Below, in pieces: positions 1-6,942 of a DNA stretch of 9,490 bases. Below the pieces are notes generated by a model, which worked only from the letters and a program-made list of their open reading frames with translations, did not search any database and was not told the origin of the DNA. Made by a program: the position numbers and the translations under genes. The stretch lies in NCBI GenBank assembly GCA_009698295.1, contig WLQO01000041.1:1-9490 (forward strand), given 5' to 3'. This stretch comes from Actinomycetota bacterium. Its GTDB lineage: Bacteria > Actinomycetota > Actinomycetes > Nanopelagicales > Nanopelagicaceae. Position 1 is the stretch's first letter. Every line of letters starts with the position of its first letter.

Positions 1-683
1 ATGTCTGGCTAGATGTTCGCCATTTATCTGGTTTCGAAAGCCGCTTCCCAACGATTTACGCATCTTGCATGGCTCACGGAATAAATCCAAGTAAAGATTT
101 AATTCCAGTAGCGCCAGCATCGCATTATGCATCCGGAGGCGTGCGGGTTGATTTAAATGGACGCACTAGCGTTAACGGTCTATATGCCTGCGGAGAAACC
201 GCTTGTTCAGGAGTTCATGGAGCAAATAGATTGGCTTCAAATTCACTTCTTGAAGGCTTGGTATTTAGCGCTCGAATTGCCGCAGATATCGCTGCCAACT
301 TAACAGAGCGTTCTGCACCAGTTTCAGATTCATCTAAAGCAATCCTGTTAGAGCCTAAAACCAGACGCGAATTACAATTAAGTATGAGCCGAGGTGCTGG
401 TGTATTACGTTCTTCTGATTCATTATTACAAACCAGCGCTGATTTAACGCGAATCCAGGATCGCACTAGTACGAACCCATGTGTTGAAGCTTGGGAGACA
501 ACAAATTTATTCCAATTAGCTGAAGCAATTCTAAAAGCTGCGTTGATCAGACAAGAGACGCGTGGATCTCACTGGCGTGAAGATTTTCCAAACCCAGATA
601 GAAATTGGCGGAAAAGAATTGTTCAGGAGTTAGACCGCAATGGAAATTGGAGCACTAGTTATCAAGAGGTAGGTGAACAGTGA
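1..683 (+). CDS. nadB: L-aspartate oxidase NadB, C-terminal part (5' end outside window)
   Basis: NadB is an FAD enzyme that oxidises L-aspartate to iminoaspartate, the first step of de novo NAD synthesis; NadA then condenses the product to quinolinate. The reading frame is open from base 3, so the ATG at 69 is internal. The residues before it (VWLDVRHLSGFESRFPTIYASC) match the conserved substrate-binding block DxRHL...RFPTI..C of the family. Next come the IPVAPASHY motif with its conserved His, the GRTSVNGLYACGE block and the FAD-site block GVHGANRLASNSLLEG, whose Arg binds substrate. The C-terminal helical domain ends with RQETRGSHWREDFP. About 226 residues are visible, less than half of a usual protein of roughly 500-540. 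The TGA stop overlaps the nadC start by 4 nt, which suggests translational coupling. Homologous fumarate reductase/succinate dehydrogenase flavoproteins are less likely because of the RFPTI and HGANRLASNS pattern and the adjoining nadC. Confidence 0.95.
   Translation, partial: VWLDVRHLSGFESRFPTIYASCMAHGINPSKDLIPVAPASHYASGGVRVDLNGRTSVNGLYACGETACSGVHGANRLASNSLLEGLVFSARIAADIAANLTERSAPVSDSSKAILLEPKTRRELQLSMSRGAGVLRSSDSLLQTSADLTRIQDRTSTNPCVEAWETTNLFQLAEAILKAALIRQETRGSHWREDFPNPDRNWRKRIVQELDRNGNWSTSYQEVGEQ
666..682 (+). promoter_or_regulatory. Ribosome binding site fixing the GTG start of nadC
   Basis: A purine-rich GAGGTAGG run begins at 666, about 7-10 nt before a GTG codon at 680-682. It lies inside the last nadB codons. 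It supports GTG as the nadC start and fits a coupled start within the 4-nt GTGA overlap. Confidence 0.6.
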
Positions 684-1504
684 CTGATCAGGAGCTCGTT
701 AAGGCTGCTCTAGCCGAAGATTTAGCCGGGGGAGTCGACATCACTTCGCATGCGACCATCGCCGAAAATGCGACATCCACCGCTGATTTTGTTGCCCGCA
801 TGGATGGAGTTATCGCTGGAATCAGCCTCACCCACGCTGTTCTAAATGAAGTTGGTCTCACTGATATAAAACTATTAAAGAAAGATGGAGATCAAGTAAA
901 AGCGGGAGATGTGTTAGTAACTGTGCGGGGCAACACTCGCGCAATTTTATTGGCAGAGCGCACCGCCCTTAATTTCTTTGGTCACCTAAGTGGCATCGCT
1001 ACTTTGACTAGTAAGTGGGTTTCAGAAGTTGCTGGAACCAAGTGCCAGGTACGTGATACCCGCAAGACAACTCCAGGAATGCGGACCATTGAAAAATATG
1101 CAGTTCGTATGGGTGGTGGAACAAATCACCGCATGAACCTAAGTGATGCTGCTCTAATTAAAGATAACCACATCGCTGCCGCCGGTGGAGTCGTCTCTGC
1201 CTTTTCGCAGGTACGCGCTGCTTATCCAAGTGCTGAAATTGAGATTGAAGTGGATACATTGCAGCAGTTACAAGAGGTATTGCCGCAGAAGCCGGACCTA
1301 GTCTTGTTGGACAACATGTCGCCAGAACAATGTGCACAAGCTGTTGCTCTGGTTGGCGGAATTTGTAAGTTAGAAGCATCAGGTGGAATCTCGATTGCCA
1401 ATGCGCGCGCGTATGCGCAATCTGGCGTCGATTACATCGCAATTGGAGCGCTGACACATTCTGCTCCTGTCTTTGATATCGGCCTAGATCTGAGAGCGGA
1501 GTAA
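680..1504 (+). CDS. nadC: Nicotinate-nucleotide pyrophosphorylase (quinolinate phosphoribosyltransferase) NadC
   Basis: NadC converts quinolinate and PRPP to nicotinate mononucleotide, CO2 and pyrophosphate; it is the third step of the de novo NAD pathway in the cytosol. The protein has 274 residues, within the usual 270-300. The N-terminal open-faced sandwich domain covers roughly 1-105 and ends in the ERTALNFFGHLSGIAT block (93-108). The barrel carries the substrate-binding basic cluster RDTRKTTPGMR (125-135), GGTNHRMNL (146-154), the lysine in ALIKDNH (158-164), the acidic residues EIEVD (188-192) and LLDNM (209-213), and the phosphate-binding SGGI (234-237). The start is GTG with a Shine-Dalgarno inside nadB; a GTG start overlapping the upstream stop is common in such operons. 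All expected catalytic residues appear intact. The gene lies between nadB and coaX, so nadA is probably upstream of the window. Confidence 0.97.
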   Translation: MTDQELVKAALAEDLAGGVDITSHATIAENATSTADFVARMDGVIAGISLTHAVLNEVGLTDIKLLKKDGDQVKAGDVLVTVRGNTRAILLAERTALNFFGHLSGIATLTSKWVSEVAGTKCQVRDTRKTTPGMRTIEKYAVRMGGGTNHRMNLSDAALIKDNHIAAAGGVVSAFSQVRAAYPSAEIEIEVDTLQQLQEVLPQKPDLVLLDNMSPEQCAQAVALVGGICKLEASGGISIANARAYAQSGVDYIAIGALTHSAPVFDIGLDLRAE

Positions 1505-1506
1505 TT

Positions 1507-2271
1507 ATGTTGTTAACAGTAGATGTCGGAAATACAAATACCGTTTTAGGTATTTTCGAAGGAGAAGAATTGATTCGCTCTTGGCGAGTTAAAACCGATC
1601 CGCGCACAACTTCTGACGAGTTGTGGTTGCAATATCACGCGCTCGTTGCTGGCTATGAAATTACCGGTCTATCAATCTGTTCTACAGTCCCAGCCACGTT
1701 GCGGGAACTGCGCACCATGATTGCTGCATATTTTTCAAATATACCAACGACAATTGTGGAACCAGGAACAAAGACAGGCGTTCCACTCTTAGTTGATAAT
1801 CCAAAAGAAATTGGCGCAGATCGCATCGTAAATACCTTGGCTGCACACACTCTTTATGGCGGTCCAGCGATTGTTGTGGATTTTGGAACATCAACAAACC
1901 TGGATGTTGTTTCTCCAAAAGGGGAATTCCTTGGTGGCGCACTTGCACCCGGCATTGAAATATCAGTTGATGCGCTGGCAGCGCGCGCGGCACAGCTTCG
2001 CAAAGTAGAACTGATACGACCTAAAAACGTTATTGGGAAGAACACAGTCGAAGCTTTGCAATCTGGAACCATCTTTGGCTTTGCTGGACAAGTAGATGGA
2101 TTAGTCGATCGCATCGTCGCTGAATTAGCGCAGAGCTATGACGGTGCCCCAACTGTGATTGCAACTGGCGGACTTGCTCCACTAATTATTGGAGTTGCCG
2201 AAACTATTGATGAGCATGAGCCTGATCTCACCTTGATTGGGCTGCGCCTTATCCACGAGCGAAATATCTAG
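1507..2271 (+). CDS. coaX: Type III pantothenate kinase CoaX
   Basis: CoaX phosphorylates pantothenate with ATP to 4'-phosphopantothenate, the first and committed step of coenzyme A synthesis. Family knowledge: type III enzymes belong to the ASKHA fold, need a monovalent cation, and are not feedback-inhibited by CoA as CoaA is. Seen here in 254 residues: the phosphate-1 loop DVGNTNT (6-12), the substrate-site block EIGADRIVN (101-109), the second phosphate motif DFGTST (125-130), the PGIEIS segment (148-153), the NTVEALQSG block (179-187) and the C-terminal TGGLAP motif (220-225). The length matches the usual 250-270. The ATG at 1507 is 2 nt after the nadC stop, with a GCGGAG Shine-Dalgarno overlapping the nadC end, so the two are probably translated from one message. 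No coaA is in view, so whether this is the only pantothenate kinase cannot be told from here. Confidence 0.96.
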   Translation: MLLTVDVGNTNTVLGIFEGEELIRSWRVKTDPRTTSDELWLQYHALVAGYEITGLSICSTVPATLRELRTMIAAYFSNIPTTIVEPGTKTGVPLLVDNPKEIGADRIVNTLAAHTLYGGPAIVVDFGTSTNLDVVSPKGEFLGGALAPGIEISVDALAARAAQLRKVELIRPKNVIGKNTVEALQSGTIFGFAGQVDGLVDRIVAELAQSYDGAPTVIATGGLAPLIIGVAETIDEHEPDLTLIGLRLIHERNI

Positions 2272-2290
2272 TAGGTAGACTCACGCCATT

Positions 2291-3805
2291 ATGAGTAAAG
2301 AAGAGCAGCCCGCAGCCTCGGTAGAAGATGACCTACCTGAGCAATTACGCATCCGTCGCGAAAAACGCGCCGGGCTAATTGAACGCGGTGTCGAGCCTTA
2401 TCCGGTTGCTGTATCACGCACTGCCTCGCTTGCCGAAATTCGCGCAAAGTATGCAAATCTTGAAACGGATTCAGCTACAGGTGATATTCAAAGCCTGACA
2501 GGTCGCGTTATTTTCAAACGTGATACTGGAAAACTATGTTTTGCAACGCTGCGCGAAGGCGATGGCACTGAACTACAAGCGATGCTCTCGCTCGACAAAG
2601 TCGGTGAAGAAACTTTAAATTCTTGGAAGAGCGATATAGACCTTGGCGATATCGTCAGCGTTACTGGTGAAATTATCACTTCTAAGCGCGGGGAACTATC
2701 TATTCTCGCCAATAGCTACGCGATGGCAGCGAAATCACTTCGTCCGCTGCCAAATGATCACAAACCAATGTCAGAAGAAACTCGCGTACGTATGCGTTAT
2801 GTAGATTTGATTGTGCGCGAGGAAGCTCGTTCAAATGCACGTCTGCGCCCAGCGGTAATGCGTTCGTTGCGTGAGACTTTCCAGAAGGAAAACTTTGTAG
2901 AAGTAGAAACTCCTATGTTGCAAGTTATGCATGGTGGAGCTGCAGCTCGACCCTTTAAATCTTTCAGTAATGCTTACGATATGGATCTTTACCTTCGCAT
3001 CGCCCCAGAGCTATTTTTGAAGCGATGCGTTGTGGGTGGCATAGAACGCGTATTTGAAATTAATCGTAACTTCCGCAATGAAGGTGCAGATTCATCTCAC
3101 TCGCCAGAATTTGCGATGATCGAGAGCTATCAGGCTTATGGTGATTGGCGCTCGATTGCAGAATTAACTCGTACCTTGGTGCAGAACGCTGCAATGGCGA
3201 TCTCTGGTTCGCATGTTGTTACTCATCACGATGGTCGCCAAGCCGACCTAGGTGGCAAGTGGCGCGAGATTTCACTTTATGACGCAATATCTGAAGGCGT
3301 TGGAGAAAGCGTTACTGCGCTAACTTCGCTGGAAGATTTAAAGAAAATAGCCACCAAATTAGGTATGAAGATTGATCCGAAGTGGATAACAGGCAAGTTA
3401 GCGGAAGAAATTTTTGAACATGTAGCTAAAGATCAATTGATAGCACCTACTTTCGTAATGGGCTTCCCAGTTGATACTTCTCCACTAGTTCGTGCTCACC
3501 GCGAACTGCCTGGTGTTGCTGAAAAGTGGGATCTTTACGTCGATGGTTTTGAACTTGCGACTGGATACTCCGAATTAATCGATCCTGTAATCCAGCGCGA
3601 GCGTTTAGTTGAACAAGCAACTCTTGGGGCTAAAGGCGACCTAGAAGCGATGCAGGTTGATGAAGATTTCTTGAGAGCTATGGAGTTTGCGATGCCACCA
3701 ACTGGTGGAATGGGAATGGGCGTCGATCGTTTATTGATGGCGCTAACCGGCTTAGGAATTCGCGAAACAATTTTGTTCCCACTGGTAAAACCTGAAACAG
3801 ATTAA
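2291..3805 (+). CDS. lysS: Lysyl-tRNA synthetase, class II (LysS)
   Basis: LysS activates lysine with ATP and charges tRNA-Lys in the cytosol. The 504-residue protein has the class II layout. A helical N-terminal extension (about 1-65) precedes an OB-fold anticodon-binding domain (about 67-150, including LTGRVIFKRDTGKLCFATLR). Motif 1 is at about 186-210 (ending VEVETPML), motif 2 at 253-282 around FRNEGADSSHSPEFAMIE, and motif 3 at 471-497 (GGMGMGVDRLLMALTG then ILFP). The lysine-site segment reads KWDLYVDGFELATGYSEL (412-429), the form I associate with actinobacterial LysS. No extra N-terminal membrane domain is present, so it is not the LysX phosphatidylglycerol-lysylating fusion. Start: ATG at 2291, with GTAGGTAG at 2271-2278 as a rather distant Shine-Dalgarno. 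The spacer to coaX is 19 nt and to argA 2 nt, suggesting one operon. In mycobacteria lysS also lies between coaX and clpC1. Confidence 0.97.
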   Translation: MSKEEQPAASVEDDLPEQLRIRREKRAGLIERGVEPYPVAVSRTASLAEIRAKYANLETDSATGDIQSLTGRVIFKRDTGKLCFATLREGDGTELQAMLSLDKVGEETLNSWKSDIDLGDIVSVTGEIITSKRGELSILANSYAMAAKSLRPLPNDHKPMSEETRVRMRYVDLIVREEARSNARLRPAVMRSLRETFQKENFVEVETPMLQVMHGGAAARPFKSFSNAYDMDLYLRIAPELFLKRCVVGGIERVFEINRNFRNEGADSSHSPEFAMIESYQAYGDWRSIAELTRTLVQNAAMAISGSHVVTHHDGRQADLGGKWREISLYDAISEGVGESVTALTSLEDLKKIATKLGMKIDPKWITGKLAEEIFEHVAKDQLIAPTFVMGFPVDTSPLVRAHRELPGVAEKWDLYVDGFELATGYSELIDPVIQRERLVEQATLGAKGDLEAMQVDEDFLRAMEFAMPPTGGMGMGVDRLLMALTGLGIRETILFPLVKPETD

Positions 3806-3807
3806 CA

Positions 3808-4302
3808 ATGATCGTTATTCGCCCAGCTCGCACTAGCGATGTTAAAACTATCCGCCATCTTGTAGATTCTTATGCTGCACCTGGTCAAATGTTAAGCAAA
3901 GAAACCGTAACTCTTTATGAAAGTGTTCAAGAATTTACAGTTGCTGAAGTCGATGGAAAAGTTGTTGGTTGTGGTGCGCTCCATGTGTTGTGGGATGACT
4001 TAGCAGAAGTTCGTACTGTCGCAGTAGAAGAAACTTTTCATAAAAAGGGAATTGGCCATCAGATACTTCAATCAATTATTGAACGTGCGCGCGAAGTGGG
4101 TGTCGAAAGAATTTTCTGTCTAACTTTCCAAACTGAATTCTTTGGCCGCCATGGATTTGTTGAGATTGAAGGCACGCCAGTTGCGCCAGATGTATATCAA
4201 GAGCTATTGCGTTCGTACGATGCTGGTGTTGCAGAATTCTTGGATCTTGAGGCTGCCAAGCCCAATACTCTGGGTAACACCAGGATGCTGCTCACCCTTT
4301 AA
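3808..4302 (+). CDS. argA: Amino-acid N-acetyltransferase (short GNAT-type N-acetylglutamate synthase, ArgA)
   Basis: This enzyme transfers acetyl from acetyl-CoA to glutamate, the entry to arginine synthesis. At 164 residues it is a bare GNAT domain without the amino-acid-kinase half of the E. coli enzyme. This is the form known in actinobacteria (M. tuberculosis Rv2747, about 174 residues, which it resembles from memory nearly end to end). Visible parts: RPARTSDVKTIRHLVDSYA at the start, VAEVDGKVVGCGALHVLW (45-62), motif A strand EVRTVAV (67-73) and the acetyl-CoA phosphate loop HKKGIGHQIL (78-87). These are followed by the FFGRHGFVEIEGTPV block (111-125) and the family tail AEFLDLEAAKPNTLGNTRM (142-160). 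ATG lies 2 nt after the lysS stop and there is no clear Shine-Dalgarno, so translation probably depends on ribosomes finishing lysS. Another GNAT substrate cannot be excluded, but the conserved tail makes N-acetylglutamate synthase the best call. Confidence 0.88.
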   Translation: MIVIRPARTSDVKTIRHLVDSYAAPGQMLSKETVTLYESVQEFTVAEVDGKVVGCGALHVLWDDLAEVRTVAVEETFHKKGIGHQILQSIIERAREVGVERIFCLTFQTEFFGRHGFVEIEGTPVAPDVYQELLRSYDAGVAEFLDLEAAKPNTLGNTRMLLTL

Positions 4303-4351
4303 GACCCCATCGCTAGATTTTTTGGGGAATATCGCCCCTAAATCTGGGGTT
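4303..4351 (+). terminator. Long imperfect hairpin after argA: terminator or clpC leader element
   Basis: Four C/G blocks alternate: CCCC at 4305-4308, GGGG at 4324-4327, CCCC at 4335-4338, GGGG at 4346-4349. They can nest into one hairpin. ACCCC (4304-4308) pairs with GGGGT (4346-4350), AGATTT (4315-4320) with AAATCT (4340-4345), and GGGG with the inner CCCC around a 7-nt loop. That gives about 15 base pairs with a 6-nt bulge and a small internal loop. They could instead fold as two side-by-side hairpins (first with second block, third with fourth). No U-run follows, so it is not a classic intrinsic terminator, although actinobacterial terminators often lack one. It begins right after the argA stop, which favours 3'-end formation for the nadB-argA transcript. 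A regulatory role for clpC is the alternative. Confidence 0.45.
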
Positions 4352-4443
4352 CTACTCATCAAATGCCAACCACCTCGCGCCTTCCCTGCGTTGGGTTATA
4401 GGCTTACCGCAAGCACAAGTTAAGTTTTAGAAGGAGATAGCCG
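4352..4443 (+). promoter_or_regulatory. clpC: clpC upstream spacer with strong Shine-Dalgarno; promoter likely but not located
   Basis: AGAAGGAGAT at 4429-4438 is the best ribosome binding site in the window. Its AAGGAG (4431-4436) is 7 nt before the ATG at 4444, which fixes the clpC start. If the hairpin upstream ends the argA transcript, clpC needs its own promoter here. The only -10-like elements seen are TAGGCT (4399-4404, fits TAnnnT) and TAAGTT (4421-4426); neither has a recognisable -35 at 16-18 nt. A short inverted repeat, GCTT-N5-AAGC at 4402-4414, overlaps the first. I did not find a full CGC-N5-GCG ClgR-type site, a HAIR (HspR) element or a CtsR box. Confidence 0.35.
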
Positions 4444-6942
4444 ATGTTTGAGCGCTTTACCGATCGAGCCCGACGAGTAGTTGTCTTGGCTCAAGAAGAA
4501 GCACGCATGCTCAATCACAATTACATCGGCACCGAACACATACTTCTTGGATTAATCCATGAAGGCGAAGGCGTAGCCGCTAAAGGCTTAGAAGCGCTCG
4601 GCATTTCCCTTGAAGGCGTTCGCGCACAAGTTGAAGAAATTATTGGGCAAGGACAGCAAGCCCCAAGTGGACATATTCCTTTTACTCCCCGTGCCAAGAA
4701 AGTTCTTGAGCTATCTCTCCGTGAAGCTTTGCAATTAGGCCACAACTACATCGGCACAGAACATATTTTGCTCGGTTTAATCCGCGAAGGCGAAGGCGTT
4801 GCGGCACAAGTTCTTGTAAAGCTAGGCGCAGATTTAAATCGTGTGCGTCAACAAGTTATTCAACTTCTCTCTGGTTACCAAGGAAAAGAAGCAGCAACAT
4901 CAAGCGGACCTGCAGAAGGAACACCTTCTACTTCACTTGTTCTCGATCAATTTGGTCGCAACCTGACACAAGCTGCGCGTGAAGGAAAACTAGATCCGGT
5001 CATCGGCCGCGAAAATGAAATTGAACGTGTGATGCAGGTACTTTCCCGCCGCACTAAAAATAACCCAGTATTAATTGGAGAACCAGGCGTTGGTAAAACT
5101 GCAGTTGTTGAAGGTTTAGCTCAAGCGATCTTCAAAAATGATGTTCCAGAAACTTTGAAAGATAAGCAGTTGTATTCACTCGATCTAGGCGCACTCGTTG
5201 CCGGCAGTCGATACCGCGGTGATTTTGAAGAACGCCTAAAGAAAGTCTTGAAAGAGATTAAGACTCGCGGCGATATTATTTTGTTTATCGATGAAATTCA
5301 TACCCTTGTCGGTGCAGGCGCCGCAGAAGGTGCTATCGATGCAGCAAGCATTTTGAAGCCAATGCTGGCACGTGGTGAATTACAGACAATTGGCGCAACA
5401 ACTTTGGATGAATACCGTAAGCATGTTGAGAAAGATGCTGCGCTAGAACGTCGCTTCCAACCAATTCAAGTAAAAGAGCCATCTGTTGCTCACACAATTG
5501 AAATTCTTAAGGGTCTGCGCGATCGTTACGAAACCCATCACCGCGTATCAATCACCGATGGTGCACTTGCAGCAGCTGCAAATATGGCTGATCGCTATGT
5601 ATCTGATCGTTTCTTGCCAGATAAGGCGATCGACCTTATTGATGAAGCCGGATCACGCCTTCGTATCAAGCGAATGACTGCACCAGCTGAACTCCGCGAA
5701 TTCGATGAGAAGATCGCTGAAGCTCGCAAGGCGAAAGAATCTGCAATCGATGGCCAAGATTTTGAAGGCGCTGCTGCACTTCGCGATAAAGAGAAGACTC
5801 TTATCGCAGAAAAAGTAGAGGCAGAAAAGAATTGGAAGGCAACAGATCTCGATAAGGTAACTGAAGTTGATGAAGAACTAATAGCACAAGTTCTTTCAGC
5901 CTCAACTGGTATCCCAGTATTTAAATTAACTGAAGAAGAGACTGCTCGTCTGCTTCGTATGGAAGATGAACTTCATCGCCGTGTGATTGGCCAAGATCAA
6001 GCGATCAAAGCGCTGTCACAGGCGATTCGCCGTACTCGTGCAGGTCTAAAGGATCCAAAGCGTCCTGGTGGTTCATTTATCTTCGCTGGCCCTTCAGGTG
6101 TTGGTAAGACAGAACTTTCGCGCACTCTTGCTTCATTCTTATTTGGCGATGAGACCGCACTTATTCAACTAGATATGTCTGAGTATTCAGAGCGCCATAC
6201 AGCGTCACGTTTATTTGGTGCACCTCCCGGATATGTTGGTTACGACGAAGGTGGACAGCTAACTGAAAAGGTTCGCCGCCGTCCGTTCTCAGTTGTCTTA
6301 TTCGATGAGATCGAAAAGGCTCACCCAGATATTTTCAACTCACTTCTGCAGGTTCTAGAAGATGGTCGCCTTACAGATGCACAAGGTCGCACCGTCGACT
6401 TCAAGAACACTGTAATCATCATGACTACCAACCTTGGTACCCGTGATATTTCAAAGAGCCTTGGACTTGGCTTTGCAAATGTCGATGATGATTTAACAAA
6501 TTACGATCGCATGAAGGGCAAGGTTCAAGATGAACTCAAGAATCACTTCCGCCCTGAGTTCCTAAACCGTATTGATGATGTAATCGTCTTCCACCAGTTA
6601 ACAAAAGATCAGATTATTCAAATTGTTGATTTGATGATCGCGAACTTGGATGAACGCTTGAAGGCGAAAGATATGGGAATCGAACTTACCCAAGCAGCCA
6701 AAGATCTACTGGCCGCCCGTGGTTACGATCCGCTTCTTGGCGCCCGTCCATTGCGTCGCACAATTCAGCGCGAGATCGAAGATTCACTCTCAGAGCGAAT
6801 TCTCTTTGGTGAGCTAAAGGCTGGCGAAATCATCGTTGTCGATGTTGAAGGCGATGCTGCTGAAGCTAAATTCACATTTACTGGTGCAGCAAAGGCAGCG
6901 ATGCCGGATTCGCCAGAAGACTTGGCCGCAGCAACTAATTAA
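4444..6942 (+). CDS. clpC: ClpC, AAA+ unfoldase subunit of the Clp protease
   Basis: ClpC is the hexameric ATPase that unfolds proteins and threads them into ClpP; in actinobacteria it is usually essential. The 832 residues match the usual 810-850. Domains in order: double Clp_N repeat (about 1-147), linker, and AAA1 with Walker A GEPGVGKT (212-219), Walker B LFIDE (280-284) and arginine finger ERRF (335-338). The short ClpC-type middle domain has a UVR-like segment (DFEGAAALRDKEK, 439-451), far shorter than the ClpB middle domain. AAA2 follows with Walker A GPSGVGKT (549-556), Walker B VVLFDE (617-622), the LGLGF segment where Clp ATPases contact ClpP (673-677), and sensor 2 GARPLRR (766-772). 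This separates it from ClpB and from ClpA. All ATPase motifs look intact. It follows argA after 141 nt and meets the oxidase gene tail to tail. Whether it has its own promoter is discussed under the spacer entry. Confidence 0.98.
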   Translation: MFERFTDRARRVVVLAQEEARMLNHNYIGTEHILLGLIHEGEGVAAKGLEALGISLEGVRAQVEEIIGQGQQAPSGHIPFTPRAKKVLELSLREALQLGHNYIGTEHILLGLIREGEGVAAQVLVKLGADLNRVRQQVIQLLSGYQGKEAATSSGPAEGTPSTSLVLDQFGRNLTQAAREGKLDPVIGRENEIERVMQVLSRRTKNNPVLIGEPGVGKTAVVEGLAQAIFKNDVPETLKDKQLYSLDLGALVAGSRYRGDFEERLKKVLKEIKTRGDIILFIDEIHTLVGAGAAEGAIDAASILKPMLARGELQTIGATTLDEYRKHVEKDAALERRFQPIQVKEPSVAHTIEILKGLRDRYETHHRVSITDGALAAAANMADRYVSDRFLPDKAIDLIDEAGSRLRIKRMTAPAELREFDEKIAEARKAKESAIDGQDFEGAAALRDKEKTLIAEKVEAEKNWKATDLDKVTEVDEELIAQVLSASTGIPVFKLTEEETARLLRMEDELHRRVIGQDQAIKALSQAIRRTRAGLKDPKRPGGSFIFAGPSGVGKTELSRTLASFLFGDETALIQLDMSEYSERHTASRLFGAPPGYVGYDEGGQLTEKVRRRPFSVVLFDEIEKAHPDIFNSLLQVLEDGRLTDAQGRTVDFKNTVIIMTTNLGTRDISKSLGLGFANVDDDLTNYDRMKGKVQDELKNHFRPEFLNRIDDVIVFHQLTKDQIIQIVDLMIANLDERLKAKDMGIELTQAAKDLLAARGYDPLLGARPLRRTIQREIEDSLSERILFGELKAGEIIVVDVEGDAAEAKFTFTGAAKAAMPDSPEDLAAATN
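4516..4806 (+). repeat. Internal tandem repeat of the ClpC N-terminal domain
   Basis: Residues 25-46 (4516-4581) and 100-121 (4741-4806) of ClpC both begin HNYIGTEHILLGLI and end EGEGVAA. They differ at one residue of 22 (His versus Arg). The DNA copies differ at about 13 of 66 positions, nearly all silent. This is the known two-fold Clp_N repeat that binds adaptors and substrates, here unusually easy to see at the DNA level. Confidence 0.85.
6939..6942. other. Shared TTAA: overlapping stop codons of clpC and the convergent oxidase gene
   Basis: The clpC stop TAA is 6940-6942 on the + strand. The oxidase stop TAA is 6939-6941 read on the - strand. The palindrome TTAA thus ends both genes, leaving no spacer for a terminator. 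Any transcription end must lie inside one coding region. Confidence 0.9.

Noticed and set aside
69..71. ATG at 69 as the start of a short 204-residue nadB
   Set aside because: The frame is open back to base 3 and the preceding residues are conserved NadB sequence, so the ATG is internal and the gene is cut by the window edge, not truncated in nature.
1158..1607. 149-codon - strand frame over nadC and coaX
   Set aside because: It is antisense to two clear genes, its product is low in recognisable structure, and it spans the nadC-coaX junction; an antisense shadow.
4272..4300. Hairpin GGGT...ACCC with trailing TTT at the argA 3' end as an intrinsic terminator
   Set aside because: Only 4 plus 3 interrupted base pairs and three T residues; it lies within conserved argA codons and is weaker than the structure just downstream.
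4142..4423. 93-codon + strand frame overlapping the argA end and running into the clpC spacer
   Set aside because: It is out of frame with argA, has no recognisable domain or ribosome binding site, and most of it lies over argA codons.
4303..4443. HspR (HAIR), ClgR or CtsR operator before clpC
   Set aside because: I looked for CTTGAGT-N7-ACTCAAG, CGC-N5-GCG and GGTCAAA direct repeats. Only fragments such as ACTCA at 4354 and GCTT-N5-AAGC at 4402 are present.
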